Part shown: positions 1 through 8,688 of the stretch, in pieces | Numbering within the stretch: the first letter of the stretch is position 1 | Layout: every line of letters starts with the position of its first letter | Source of the DNA: JAKAFX01 sp049965715 | GTDB lineage: Archaea > Thermoplasmatota > Thermoplasmata > Thermoplasmatales > Thermoplasmataceae | DNA length: 64,000 nucleotides | Assembly (NCBI GenBank): GCA_049965715.1 | Contig: JBMFWA010000003.1 | Location: 44,318 to 108,317, forward strand | Direction of reading: 5' to 3' | Position numbers and translations under genes: made by a program | The notes under the pieces: model-generated | What the model was told of the DNA's origin: nothing | What the model saw: the letters and a program-made list of their open reading frames with translations, nothing else | The model's database searches: none

Positions 1-2
1 CT

Positions 3-803
3 TACCCTCTTCTGGGAGACTCAGGGAGTGTATCAAGGCTGACGAGATCCGACGGTTACATCTCCTCTTACGGTGACAGGCCGTACATCGATGAGAACGA
101 GAATCTTGATGTGATATTGTTTTCCCAGGATGTGCTTGTTCCAGACCTGAATTTCATAGGAAGCCATGACATTGCTCTTGATTCCGTATTTCACAGGCTT
201 GATCTGAATGTGAAGATCATCAATGTTGGATCACTCGGCGGTGTTGAGGCTATAAAACGTGGTGAGGCGGACCTTGCAGGGGTTCACATACTTGATCCTG
301 CAACCATGGAATACAACAATTTCAAAAAAGATCAAGCACTTAACGAGAAGGCTGTTCTCGTGAAGGGATACATCAGGGAGCAGGGTATAGTTGTTCAGAA
401 AGGAAACCCTTTGAAGATCCGAAGCTTTGGGGACATTGTTGCCAGGGGCGCAAGATTCGTCAACAGAAACAGCGGATCGGGCACCAGGATACTTATCGAG
501 AAAATCATGAAGGATTCTGGCATTGAATCTGATTCCATAAGAAATTTCAGGTATGAGGTCAGGACGCACAACGCCGTTGCAAACGCTGTCAGGACTGGCA
601 GAGCTGACGCGGGAATTGCAATCAGGCACGTAGCGGATATGTACGGACTGGATTTCATTTCCATGGGTTTTGAGGAATACGACTTTCTTGTGCTGAGGGA
701 AAGCATTGACAAACTAACGCCTTTTCTGGAAACATTGAAGAGTAAGTGGTTCAGTGATCTGCTGAGCAGAAAATTTTCAGGGTATCGAGTGCATCAGACA
801 TAA
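3..803 (+). CDS. moeA: Molybdopterin molybdenumtransferase MoeA with C-terminal binding-protein-like domain (5' end outside window)
   Basis: The reading frame is open from the left edge, so only the C-terminal 266 residues are seen. Residues 1-40 read like the last MoeA domain (GDSGSVSRLTRSDGYI, then a short beta domain ending LDVILF). The remaining 220 residues look like the periplasmic-binding-like domain found fused to MoeA in many archaea and some bacteria (RSFGDIVARGARFVNR, NSGSGTR, RTGRADAGIAI). MoeA inserts molybdate or tungstate into adenylylated molybdopterin; the extra domain is presumed to bind the oxyanion or cofactor. Its neighbours (MoaD, two AORs, an oxyanion importer) fit. A start at 111 would cut into the MoeA domain and is not used. 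The family is clear; the metal is inferred. Confidence 0.8.
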   Translation, partial: YPLLGDSGSVSRLTRSDGYISSYGDRPYIDENENLDVILFSQDVLVPDLNFIGSHDIALDSVFHRLDLNVKIINVGSLGGVEAIKRGEADLAGVHILDPATMEYNNFKKDQALNEKAVLVKGYIREQGIVVQKGNPLKIRSFGDIVARGARFVNRNSGSGTRILIEKIMKDSGIESDSIRNFRYEVRTHNAVANAVRTGRADAGIAIRHVADMYGLDFISMGFEEYDFLVLRESIDKLTPFLETLKSKWFSDLLSRKFSGYRVHQT

Positions 804-989
804 ATTCTTCATACCGATTTATTTCCACTCCAGCACCATTGCAGCGTGAATTGCTGCAAACCTTCCCATACGGGGGCAAATCGCATTTATCGATGGAAAC
901 TTCTTCCTGCATGTGAACCCCTGTTGCCGCGCATGATTGGATATTTGTGTGCGATTTCCCTCCTTGGACTGCTTTTACACTCATAAGAA

Positions 990-1004
990 TTAAATAATAT
1001 ATAT
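990..1004 (+). promoter_or_regulatory. TATA box of moaD (leaderless start)
   Basis: An AT-only stretch, TTAAATAATATATAT, is centred about 25 bases before the ATG at 1021. That is the archaeal TATA-to-start spacing expected for a leaderless mRNA. No ribosome binding site precedes the ATG. Confidence 0.55.
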
Positions 1005-1020
1005 GACTGTTTAGAATGAG

Positions 1021-1296
1021 ATGACCAGGGTCAAGTACTACGCGAATCTTAGACTGATTACCGGAAAGACGGATGATGAAATAGATGCCAATGGAAAGAC
1101 TGTTGAGGAAATAATTCAGACTCTCTCTTCAAGGTATGGTGAAAGCTTCAACAAGTTGATGTTCAGTGACGGCAGCCTCAGGGGAAATGTCATAATACTC
1201 ATAAACGGGCAGAATATCATCTTCAAAAATGGTGTAAAGGAGAAACTGGGAAATGACGATCTGCTCGATATCTTTCCCCCTGTTGCCGGCGGATGA
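1021..1296 (+). CDS. moaD: MoaD/ThiS-family sulfur carrier (molybdopterin synthase small subunit)
   Basis: A 91-residue beta-grasp protein ending in Gly-Gly (FPPVAGG), the C-terminus that is adenylylated and thiocarboxylated in MoaD, ThiS and archaeal SAMP proteins. The mid-protein INGQNI segment and the C-terminal DDLLDIFPPVAGG are typical of MoaD. It would donate sulfur to precursor Z to make the dithiolene of molybdopterin, the cofactor of the adjacent AORs; a role as a protein modifier (SAMP) cannot be excluded. It converges with the AOR gene with no base between the two stop codons. The start is set by a TATA box 25 bases upstream. Confidence 0.85.
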   Translation: MTRVKYYANLRLITGKTDDEIDANGKTVEEIIQTLSSRYGESFNKLMFSDGSLRGNVIILINGQNIIFKNGVKEKLGNDDLLDIFPPVAGG

Positions 1297-3111
1297 TCAG
1301 ATCTTGTAGTATTCAAGCCCCAGTTTGCTGATTGTCTCGCCCTTTGGATAACCTTGTTCGTCCCATCCCCTGACTTTATAGTAATCTTTCAGGAGATAAT
1401 CCAGAGGTATCTTTTCCCCCTTGTTGGGACCCTTCTCCAGTGCGACCTTCAAGAACCTGTCCGGGAGCTTGTCATCCTCTGGCTTGATGCCGGCCTTCAG
1501 GTTGAAAATCCTTTCGAGGTTCCATGTCCTCTCTGCAGCGGTCATGATCTCGTCTTTGGTGTAATCGAAGCCTGTCACGTCGTTTATAAGGGCAAGATAG
1601 TCGTCAAGGTTGAGGGCAAATGACGGAAACTGACAAAGACCTGAGGAGTCCATCACCTCTGTGAAATCCTGCACGTACTTGACCAGCGCCGCTTTTCCTT
1701 CCTTCTCTGTCGGTTTGGATACAGGCTGGACACCCAGGATCTCGTTCGATATGGTGTAGGCCCTCATGTGCGATCCGCCAATGTTACTTGTAGCATATTC
1801 AAGCCCAATCCCATAGGCGCCCCTTGGATCGTACGCTGCAACCTCCTGTCCCTTTACACTCATTGAAGCGCTCTCGTCCCCATATTTCCTTGCAAGCCTC
1901 AGTGAACCCTCGGCCAGATCGTTGCCAAATCCTTTCCTGTATGCAAGGTTGCTGGTAGCTTCCAGCACAAATGACTGATTTCCGAATTTGGGCTTGGTAG
2001 GGCCGACTTCCTTGTCCGGGATCTTCCCGTTCTCGTACAGTTCCATGGCTGCTGAAAGCGTGTTTCCTGCCGTTATTGTATCATATCCAAGCCTGTCCGC
2101 ATTATCATTAGCGGCGATTATATGGTACAGGTCATGCACACCCACATTTGGCCCCAGAGCCCATGTGGATTCGTATTCAGGCCCCTCCGACTCCCTCTCA
2201 TTATACCGTGAAACCCTGCCGCAGGCAATCGGACACGCAAAACATGGGGTATTCCGTATCAGATATGTGGCTGCCAGAGTCTCGCCGCTGACCATCTCTG
2301 CAAGAGGGTCCGATCCTGAGTCAAGGTAATTCTTGTTTCCGTAAATTCCAGACTGGTTTATTATGTTCACAAGTACCTCTGTTCCATATGCCGGAAGTCC
2401 CTGGCTGGTGACAGGGTTTTCCTTTATCTTTTTGAGCATCGCGGTCAAGGTCGACTTATATCTGCCTGCATGTCCGATTACAGGCATTTTGCCTGTTGAT
2501 GAAACAACAGCCTTGAGATTCTTTGATCCCATGACCGCCCCCACACCGTTTCTTCCAGCAGCTCTGTGTTTATCGTTCATTATCGATGCGAATTTCACAA
2601 GATTCTCTCCAGCTGGTCCTATACATGCGACTGATACATTTACCCCTGTCTCCTTTTTCAGTTCATCATCCGTCTCAAAGACATCCTTACCCCAGAGATG
2701 GGTGGCATCCCTTATCTCTGCTGTGCCGTCATGAACATAGAGGTACACAGGATGATCAGCTTTTCCCCTGAATATGATCATGTCAAAGCCTGAGTGCTTC
2801 AGTTTCGCCCCGAAAAAGCCTCCGGAATTGCTCCTCGTAATTGTGCCTGTGAGTGGGCTCTTGGTTACAGCCATGTACCTTGCCGCGGTAGGCGCACTTG
2901 TACCAGTCAGAGGACCTGGAGCCATTATCAGTTCATTATCAGGTGAAAAAGGATCAACCTTTGGATCAACCTCGTCGACAAAATATCTTGTTGCGAGCCC
3001 CTGTCCGCCTATGTACTCTCTTGCCCATTGCATGTTTGTGTCTTCAATCTTTACCGTGCCCCTTGAAAGATCCACCCTCAGGAATTTACCTGTAAAACCG
3101 CCAAAACTCAT
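1297..3111 (-). CDS. aor: Aldehyde:ferredoxin oxidoreductase, tungstopterin type (AOR1)
   Basis: A 604-residue protein of normal AOR length. Cluster ligands are visible as C290-x2-C293-x3-C297 (TPCFACPIAC) and C493 within DSSGLC, the family's DxxGLC motif, which together bind one [4Fe-4S] cluster beside the bis-tungstopterin. The N-terminal half has the pterin-binding fold signatures GGQGLATRYF, SNSGGFFGAKLKHSGFD and AAGRNGVGAVMGSKNLKAV. AORs oxidise aldehydes to acids and reduce ferredoxin in the cytoplasm. The substrate (glyceraldehyde, formaldehyde or amino-acid-derived aldehydes) cannot be told from sequence. The gene lies 50 bases downstream of the WtpC-type ATPase on the same strand, with its own TATA-like sequences between. 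Confidence 0.93.
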   Translation of the reverse strand: MSFGGFTGKFLRVDLSRGTVKIEDTNMQWAREYIGGQGLATRYFVDEVDPKVDPFSPDNELIMAPGPLTGTSAPTAARYMAVTKSPLTGTITRSNSGGFFGAKLKHSGFDMIIFRGKADHPVYLYVHDGTAEIRDATHLWGKDVFETDDELKKETGVNVSVACIGPAGENLVKFASIMNDKHRAAGRNGVGAVMGSKNLKAVVSSTGKMPVIGHAGRYKSTLTAMLKKIKENPVTSQGLPAYGTEVLVNIINQSGIYGNKNYLDSGSDPLAEMVSGETLAATYLIRNTPCFACPIACGRVSRYNERESEGPEYESTWALGPNVGVHDLYHIIAANDNADRLGYDTITAGNTLSAAMELYENGKIPDKEVGPTKPKFGNQSFVLEATSNLAYRKGFGNDLAEGSLRLARKYGDESASMSVKGQEVAAYDPRGAYGIGLEYATSNIGGSHMRAYTISNEILGVQPVSKPTEKEGKAALVKYVQDFTEVMDSSGLCQFPSFALNLDDYLALINDVTGFDYTKDEIMTAAERTWNLERIFNLKAGIKPEDDKLPDRFLKVALEKGPNKGEKIPLDYLLKDYYKVRGWDEQGYPKGETISKLGLEYYKI

Positions 3112-3113
3112 GA

Positions 3114-3125
3114 AACACCTGTGTT
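3114..3125. repeat. Short inverted repeat just upstream of AOR1
   Basis: AACAC-CT-GTGTT is a perfect 5-bp-arm palindrome two bases before the AOR1 start codon, next to the palindromic TATA-like GTTATATAAC. Its position suits an operator, but arms this short can occur by chance. Confidence 0.3.
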
Positions 3126-3161
3126 ATATAACCGATGTCATTATATACGGTTTTCCTCTAA

Positions 3162-4061
3162 TTATGGTTCCATTCTTTTCATCTTACCAAATTCAAAGTT
3201 GATTAGATTGCCATCTGGTGGTTTTCGTAAGCGAAGAAAATAATCGTGCTGATCTATCCTCACTAGGTACACATGGTATTCAGGATTTTCCCAGTGCCTG
3301 AAGACATAACCTTCGCTGTTAGAGAAATATATGGATCCGTCTGTTACCTCGTAATAATCACCGTTAAACACAATGGTGTTACCAAAGCGCAACATTGATC
3401 GACTGCTGACATGGGATATTTCCATCACCGATTTGACACTCTCAACCACCCGTCCGCCATTCATAAATGTCAGAGAGTCAAATCCGAAATCCAGATCGGT
3501 CTGATCGTGAGTCACGTAAATTATGGAAAATGAATAATCTTCCATAAGGTCCTTGAGTTTAGAAAGTATGGAAAGCCTTGAAACCTGATCCTGCATAGAA
3601 AGCGGCTCATCCATAAGTACCAGATCAGGGTCGCTTATTATGGCTCTCGCCACTGCAACTCTTTGTGCCTGCCCCCCAGATAATTCCGTGGTTTTTCTAT
3701 CCAGAAGTTCCTTTAAATCCAGTTCTGAAATAAGCTGCCTGTATATTTCGTCGTTTCCGCCACCATGGTTTATGGAAAAACGGAGATTCTTCTCAACATT
3801 CATGTTTGGAAAAAGTAGCAGGTCCTGCGGAATATATGATATTTTCCTTTCCCATGGGGGTTTATGGACAAGTGATTCTCCATTCATTTCTATGCTGCCT
3901 TCTGAGGGGTTGAAGATGCCGCATATGAGTTTCATGAGCGTGGTTTTCCCTGAACCGTTGGGTCCCATTAAGAAGTTTCTGCCACCCGGAAATTCTAACT
4001 TTTCAACGCTGATTCTAAATTTTCCAAGTTCAAATCTGAGATGGTCAATAGATAAAAGCAT
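3162..4061 (-). CDS. wtpC: Tungstate/molybdate ABC transporter ATP-binding protein
   Basis: Numbering from a possible upstream start at 4073, Walker A is GPNGSGKTT (37-45), the signature is LSGGQ (131-135), Walker B is LVLMDEP (151-157) and the switch histidine is H189. About 90 C-terminal residues after the nucleotide-binding domain resemble the accessory domain of ModC/WtpC-type ATPases but match no exact motif. ATG at 4061 is preferred because GGTGGT lies four bases before it; GTG at 4070 and TTG at 4073 are alternatives. The gene overlaps the end of the permease gene, indicating coupled translation. It would energise oxyanion uptake for the neighbouring tungsto- or molybdoenzymes. Tungstate is inferred from the AORs. 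Confidence 0.85.
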   Translation of the reverse strand: MLLSIDHLRFELGKFRISVEKLEFPGGRNFLMGPNGSGKTTLMKLICGIFNPSEGSIEMNGESLVHKPPWERKISYIPQDLLLFPNMNVEKNLRFSINHGGGNDEIYRQLISELDLKELLDRKTTELSGGQAQRVAVARAIISDPDLVLMDEPLSMQDQVSRLSILSKLKDLMEDYSFSIIYVTHDQTDLDFGFDSLTFMNGGRVVESVKSVMEISHVSSRSMLRFGNTIVFNGDYYEVTDGSIYFSNSEGYVFRHWENPEYHVYLVRIDQHDYFLRLRKPPDGNLINFEFGKMKRMEP

Positions 4062-4842
4062 CTCTACCACCAAATACCCTCAGAAGAGCAAGTGCAATGA
4101 TGCCGGAGATTATAAGAATTGCAGAAGAAGCTGCAGCCGGAGGGAGACCGCTTCCTATGAACTGCCCATAGATGAAGACACCCGCAAGCTGTTGATATCC
4201 GGGAAATATATAATATGCAACGATAAGGATCGACCCTACGGCGGAAATTGCCCTCGCCCATGAGAGTATTACGCCCCGGATAATCGACTTGAACAATAGC
4301 GGTAATGAAACAAGAAAGAAACTCTTCATTTCGTTTATTCCCAGCGTTGTTGAAACCTCCTCAAAATGAAGTATATCTCGCCTGTAGCTTGCGCCGATAA
4401 TTCTGATGGAGTAAGCAGAGGAAACAAAAAGAAGTGTGAGAATCACCGCGAGAAGGGAATCGGAAAAGGTGTAACCTGGAATGAGGCCGGCAATGAGATG
4501 CCCCACAGGCATCTGTGGCTCGAATGTTATCAGCATCATAACGCCAACGACGGTGCTTGGTATCATAATTGGAACCTCGATGATGCTGTCAGCGAGCCTG
4601 TAGCCAAAACCCCTCTTCCTTGCGAAGATGAAGGCATAGGGTATTGAGAAGAGGACAGCGATTAAGGCTACACCCAGTGCGATTACATATGTGTAGTAGA
4701 TGCTTGACATTATGCCCGAACTGGTATCACTTATCAGATAGCCAAGAGAGTTGAAGGTGAGTATTCTGATCAGTGGAAGTCCAAGGAAAAGCAGGTAGAC
4801 GATTATGAAAGGAAAAAAAATGTAAAGCAGCCTGTTTCTCAT
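4045..4842 (-). CDS. wtpB: Tungstate/molybdate ABC transporter permease
   Basis: A 265-residue membrane protein with about six hydrophobic segments, starting RLLYIFFPFIIVYLLFLGL. The conserved cytoplasmic EAA-type loop that docks on the ATPase is visible as EEVSTTLGINEMKSFFLVSL around residues 158-177. Length and topology fit ModB/WtpB/CysT permeases. It lies between the binding-protein gene (73 bases upstream) and the ATPase gene (overlapping). The operon order, wtpA-wtpB-wtpC, is the usual one for this importer. Confidence 0.87.
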   Translation of the reverse strand: MRNRLLYIFFPFIIVYLLFLGLPLIRILTFNSLGYLISDTSSGIMSSIYYTYVIALGVALIAVLFSIPYAFIFARKRGFGYRLADSIIEVPIMIPSTVVGVMMLITFEPQMPVGHLIAGLIPGYTFSDSLLAVILTLLFVSSAYSIRIIGASYRRDILHFEEVSTTLGINEMKSFFLVSLPLLFKSIIRGVILSWARAISAVGSILIVAYYIFPGYQQLAGVFIYGQFIGSGLPPAAASSAILIISGIIALALLRVFGGRDAFIY

Positions 4843-4915
4843 ATCTTCAAGTCAATTACCTCTATAAAAAAGAATGTTTGGATCATCTTATCCACAGTCA
4901 ACTGTTATCTGAATT

Positions 4916-6115
4916 CTACTCATATGCCGACTGTGGAAAGTAAGATGGTATTGGAGCGACTGCTGCGCTAAGACTTGCGGGTATGTGCTGAATATTGAAT
5001 CCGAATGCCACCGGAATGGGATCAAAGTCACTTTTTGCAAGGAAATTCTGACCAGCCCCTGTTATCAGATAATATATGTAGGAGTAAGAGGCCTCCGTAT
5101 TCGCGGTCCCATTGAGAACAGTTGCAGCATAGAGGATAGGAGCACCGGGTAGATCACCAATATTGTCGTCAGGTGTGGTCGGACCTGAGGAATTGACCAT
5201 TTCATAAAAGTCAACATGACTTTCTGATATGTTTCCAAGATTGATCCAGGAGCTCAGACCGTTGCCGCCCTGAGAATTCTTGAAATAAGACAGTCCCTGG
5301 TTTATAGCCTGTGACTTGTATGTAAGAGCATAGTCTGCAGTCCCGGCCTCCAGCAGGCCGTCAAGACCAATTTCTACAGTTGTGAGTTTCGTATAGCCTT
5401 TTGAAAGCATATACGAAAATATCTGATCATAGAGCGCAAGAGAATCGTTGTTTGGGTAATTGCCTCCGTAACTGTGTTCTGCCAGGTATCCGTTGACACC
5501 AAACCAGTTATTCCAGGCACTGTTATATTTCATGTAAAGAGAGAAGTTGTTCCCAAAGGCTTCCTTAACATACTGACCATAGCTGGAATTATCCCAGCCC
5601 GTATAAATGAGTCCTGCGAGCTTAATCATCTCTATGGCCTGAAAGCCGCTAGGATCAAGCTGGGATGTGGATGCAGCAACAGTAACACCCGGTGAGGTGA
5701 TGCTCTCAAACCAGAAACTGTTTGCAGGAATTTTGTACGAAGGATTTAGCCAGGTGATGGCCATTTCATTTGTTGCGAATATGATCATCCAGTCGGTGTA
5801 GTTAGGCATCAGTATTGATGGAATCACAGCTGCAGAAGCAGAAATAAACACGTCATAATGGATCCCGCTCTGCACGTTTCTTGCACCACTTACGGAACCT
5901 GAGAAAGTGCTTCCGACACTTACTCCTGTGGAATTCTGATAATATGGGTTAAAATTATTCCCGAGGGAATATTTTAATGACCCCGCGGCGAAAACTGATA
6001 TACTGGATGAGGGAGTACTTGAGGTTCTTGGAACGTAATAACCAACGGATACCCCCACAAGGATTCCAACCACCAGAACTACCAAAACTGTCAGAGTGGT
6101 TTTAGAAATTTTCAT
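4916..6115 (-). CDS. wtpA: Tungstate/molybdate-binding lipoprotein-like or membrane-anchored substrate-binding protein
   Basis: A 399-residue extracellular binding protein. Residues 1-29 are a signal or anchor (KTTLTVLVVLVVGILVGVSV). A Ser/Pro-rich linker follows, then the WtpA/ModA pattern: SISVFAAGSLKYSL, STFSGSVSGARNVQSG, HYDVFISASAAVIPS and WMIIFATNEMAITW. These correspond to the oxyanion-binding serine loops and the N-E-M segment of archaeal tungstate-binding proteins. A TATA-like TTATTTTA at 6141-6148 (minus strand) puts the transcript start close to the ATG at 6115. It would capture tungstate or molybdate outside the cell and deliver it to the permease encoded next. The anchor is probably uncleaved, since no lipobox cysteine is seen. 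Confidence 0.88.
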   Translation of the reverse strand: MKISKTTLTVLVVLVVGILVGVSVGYYVPRTSSTPSSSISVFAAGSLKYSLGNNFNPYYQNSTGVSVGSTFSGSVSGARNVQSGIHYDVFISASAAVIPSILMPNYTDWMIIFATNEMAITWLNPSYKIPANSFWFESITSPGVTVAASTSQLDPSGFQAIEMIKLAGLIYTGWDNSSYGQYVKEAFGNNFSLYMKYNSAWNNWFGVNGYLAEHSYGGNYPNNDSLALYDQIFSYMLSKGYTKLTTVEIGLDGLLEAGTADYALTYKSQAINQGLSYFKNSQGGNGLSSWINLGNISESHVDFYEMVNSSGPTTPDDNIGDLPGAPILYAATVLNGTANTEASYSYIYYLITGAGQNFLAKSDFDPIPVAFGFNIQHIPASLSAAVAPIPSYFPQSAYE

Positions 6116-6168
6116 GATAGGTTGAACAATGAATACCCATAAAATAAAGTTAACGGCTAAAAATCACA

Positions 6169-8022
6169 CTAGACCTCTATCTGAAGTTCCTCCACCACGT
6201 TTTCCAGCGGTCTTCCATTTTCATCAATTCCTATCTCTTCAAGATATTCACCAACCATGTGTTTGTAGTCCACTGTAACACCAGCGGTGGGGCCGCTTTC
6301 CAAAGGTGGACTGCCAATCACTCTTGGAGGCGGTACTGTTTTTGCAGGATTAATCCCTTCCCTGTAGTTGAAAAGATGCCTGAGAACCTGAATACGCTTT
6401 CCTATCTGCATCAGTTCTTCCGAACCAACATCCCATCCCATGATTGCTTTCAGCAGTTTTGAGTAAGGATAACTGTTGGGCCAGACCGACGTGGAGAATA
6501 GACACATTCCTGTTGCGTTAAGCACCTGCGCGCCATATACTGAAAGTGCCTGCATTTTACCTTTTCCATGATATTTGTATCTCTCAATTTTCTGGCGTGG
6601 AAAATCGTATTCAAAGGGAAGGGTCAACTCACCTCCCTCATCAAACCCTATCCCGCCGGCAGTGTGCCTTCCTGGCGTTGGATCAGCTATATACGTTGTG
6701 GCAAGGCTTGGCATGAGTCTCGGATCATGCATTGGAAGATCCTGTCCCCCTACGTTTATGGCGTATTCACTGGTTCCCTTACCCCAGACTGACGATGCAT
6801 ACTTTGATCCCATTCCCAGAACTTTGCCTATCCCTTCACCTTTTCCTATCATTTCAGTCAGGCGTACCATTGCGTCCGGATTCCTGAACCCGATCTCAAA
6901 ACCGACATCTTCCTTAGTGATAACACCCTTTTCAAAACATTCGTTGGCGAATGCAATGACTGCTCCTACAGAGATGATATCCATGCCTGCACGGTTGCAT
7001 ATCTCGAACGACATTGACATTGCATCGAGGTCCGAATTGAGATTGAGTCCACCAAACGATCCAGTTCCTTCATATTCCAGCCTGTGACCGTCTATTTCCC
7101 CATATTTGGTGCTTCTTCTGACATGTCCCCCGCAAGCCAGAGTGCATTGCGCGCACCCATAGGACTGAAGCTTGTCCTTTCTGATCTCTTCCCCGCTGAT
7201 CTTCCTTGCATTCTCTGAACCAAAGTCCACCAGACCGACTCCGCCCCAGTTCTTTATCGGTGTGTCACCGTTCAGGTGTGAGGACTCTGTTATAGCTGTT
7301 GTTCCGAAAAGTTGCCATGGCCGGGCCAGATCAATATTTTTTCTGAACTGGATCTGGATATCTTTAATTGTCTGTGTGAGCAGGGAAGGGTCTGCCGCTG
7401 GAACCTTCATTGTCCCCCGGACAAAAATGCCTTTCAGTCTCTTGGATCCCATGACTGCCCCTAAACCAGATCTACCAGCTGCTCTGCCATAATCGTTCAT
7501 GATAGACGCGACATTTAACATTTTTTCGCCCGGAACGCCTATTACAAGAGCCTGTCCCCTGGGATCATTCTTTTTCAATTCGTCTTCAGTCTGATAGGCA
7601 TCCTTGCCCCACAACTGGCTGGCATCCTCGATGCTGGCTTTACCGTCAATTATTTTTAAATAGACCGGACTGTTGGATGTCCCCCGGACAAAAACGGCAT
7701 CAAACCCTGCATTCTTGAGCTCCGGTCCAAATTTTCCCCCGCAGTTTGCATCTCCCCATCCACCGGTAAGCGGAGATTTTGCTACGACCTGAAATCTTCC
7801 TCCCAATGGCACAGCGTGACCGTTGAATATTCCGGTAACTACCCCGAATATATTGTCCGGCCCAAGGGGATCAGCATGTGGTTTCATCTCCCTGTTGAGG
7901 ATGTATGCACCAAGGCCGTATCCAGTGAGGTATTTCCTGTAAATATTTTCGGGAATAGTCTCCTCGCTAATGCTTGATTTTGAAAGATCAACCCATAGGA
8001 TTTTTCCATTTACACCTAACAT
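6169..8022 (-). CDS. aor: Aldehyde:ferredoxin oxidoreductase, tungstopterin type (AOR2)
   Basis: A second AOR of 617 residues, paralogous to AOR1. The cluster cysteines are again C290, C293 and C297 (GCAQCTLAC), and C507 lies in NATGMC, where the family's Asp of DxxGLC is Asn. The pterin-binding pattern is kept (GYGLGAYILNRE, AAGRSGLGAVMGSKRLKG). AOR2 shares only motif-level identity with AOR1, so the two probably have different aldehyde substrates. A TATA-like sequence near 8042-8050 (minus) lies about 25 bases before the ATG, so it is probably leaderless. A perfect inverted repeat covers its start codon. It is a separate transcription unit from wtpA, 53 bases downstream. Confidence 0.92.
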   Translation of the reverse strand: MLGVNGKILWVDLSKSSISEETIPENIYRKYLTGYGLGAYILNREMKPHADPLGPDNIFGVVTGIFNGHAVPLGGRFQVVAKSPLTGGWGDANCGGKFGPELKNAGFDAVFVRGTSNSPVYLKIIDGKASIEDASQLWGKDAYQTEDELKKNDPRGQALVIGVPGEKMLNVASIMNDYGRAAGRSGLGAVMGSKRLKGIFVRGTMKVPAADPSLLTQTIKDIQIQFRKNIDLARPWQLFGTTAITESSHLNGDTPIKNWGGVGLVDFGSENARKISGEEIRKDKLQSYGCAQCTLACGGHVRRSTKYGEIDGHRLEYEGTGSFGGLNLNSDLDAMSMSFEICNRAGMDIISVGAVIAFANECFEKGVITKEDVGFEIGFRNPDAMVRLTEMIGKGEGIGKVLGMGSKYASSVWGKGTSEYAINVGGQDLPMHDPRLMPSLATTYIADPTPGRHTAGGIGFDEGGELTLPFEYDFPRQKIERYKYHGKGKMQALSVYGAQVLNATGMCLFSTSVWPNSYPYSKLLKAIMGWDVGSEELMQIGKRIQVLRHLFNYREGINPAKTVPPPRVIGSPPLESGPTAGVTVDYKHMVGEYLEEIGIDENGRPLENVVEELQIEV

Positions 8023-8038
8023 ATTTTGACAATATGTT
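8018..8038. promoter_or_regulatory. Putative operator: inverted repeat over the AOR2 start
   Basis: AACATATT-TTGAC-AATATGTT has perfect 8-bp arms around a 5-base spacer. It spans the start codon (8020-8022) and the predicted transcript start of AOR2, downstream of a TATA-like ATAC/TATAAG stretch near 8042-8050. The position suits a repressor site that blocks RNA polymerase. No regulator gene is adjacent. Confidence 0.5.
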
Positions 8039-8246
8039 CAAAGTATAAGGCTGTTTCCTGACAGACGGAAATCTGTTCCATTTATGCAGGAATGAGACAG
8101 TATCTCTGGTAAGGCACAATCAACTCCCATTTTTAGAGCCCTTAAATATCTAAGACCGGATCATTTTTGCTGATCTGTGGCCTATGATAGAGAAGTATCA
8201 ATAAACCAACCAGGATTATACAAAGTTAAACACCTTGCATAGAAAG

Positions 8247-8331
8247 TGCGGAGGGCCGGATTCGGACCGGCGAATTCCTACGAAAACAGATCTTGAGTCT
8301 GTCGCATTTGACCAGGCTCTGCAACCTCCGC
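8247..8331 (-). tRNA. tRNA-Leu (anticodon CAA)
   Basis: Read on the minus strand, an 85-nt type II tRNA: acceptor GCGGAGG/CCTCCGC with discriminator A; anticodon stem ACAGA/TCTGT around loop CTCAAGA (anticodon CAA, reading UUG); a long variable arm; T arm GCCGG-TCCGAAT-CCGGC. No CCA is encoded and no intron is seen. Confidence 0.93.
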
Positions 8332-8459
8332 ATTTTTACCGACATATTCTAATGAGATATCTTTTTTCCTATGATCTTCAGAAGTTTCTGAGCATAGCTG
8401 TGAGCGAGATTCCGACCACAAAAGTATAGCGTAAAATATCTCGGTATTATTGCTGGTAT

Positions 8460-8687
8460 ATGTCTGAAAGGGAACCGTCAGTATCCATTCAGATCGTACT
8501 GGGTGATGACTGTTTCAGGATGCTGGAGATATTGAATCCGGACAATGATCAGTCCATACACTGCCTCTGCGAAAATGGGGTTCTAAAAGTGGACATTCCC
8601 GTAATCAAATATAATTCTATATTTAACGTTTCCAATGAAATATTGAAGGAAATAGAGATATTTGAGAACGTTAAAAAAATACAGTGA
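8460..8687 (+). CDS. Small protein resembling KEOPS subunit Pcc1
   Basis: A 75-residue protein with the Pcc1-like pattern of an LNPDND loop (residues 25-30) after the first strand, a central beta hairpin and a C-terminal helix with ILKEIEIFENV. Pcc1 is about 75-90 residues and helps dimerise the KEOPS complex that makes the t6A modification of ANN-reading tRNAs. A TATA-like GTAAAATAT near 8432-8440 lies about 25 bases before the ATG, implying a leaderless mRNA. It converges with TFB1, one base from that gene's stop. The assignment rests on a short motif and size, so it is tentative; it could be another small alpha/beta protein. Confidence 0.5.
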   Translation: MSEREPSVSIQIVLGDDCFRMLEILNPDNDQSIHCLCENGVLKVDIPVIKYNSIFNVSNEILKEIEIFENVKKIQ

Positions 8688-8688
8688 A

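Noticed and set aside
2774..3202. 142-codon plus-strand frame opposite AOR1
   Set aside because: It is a shadow of the AOR1 coding strand, whose cluster and pterin motifs fix the true frame.
8235..8429. 64-codon plus-strand frame over tRNA-Leu
   Set aside because: Antisense to the tRNA; no family and no start signal.
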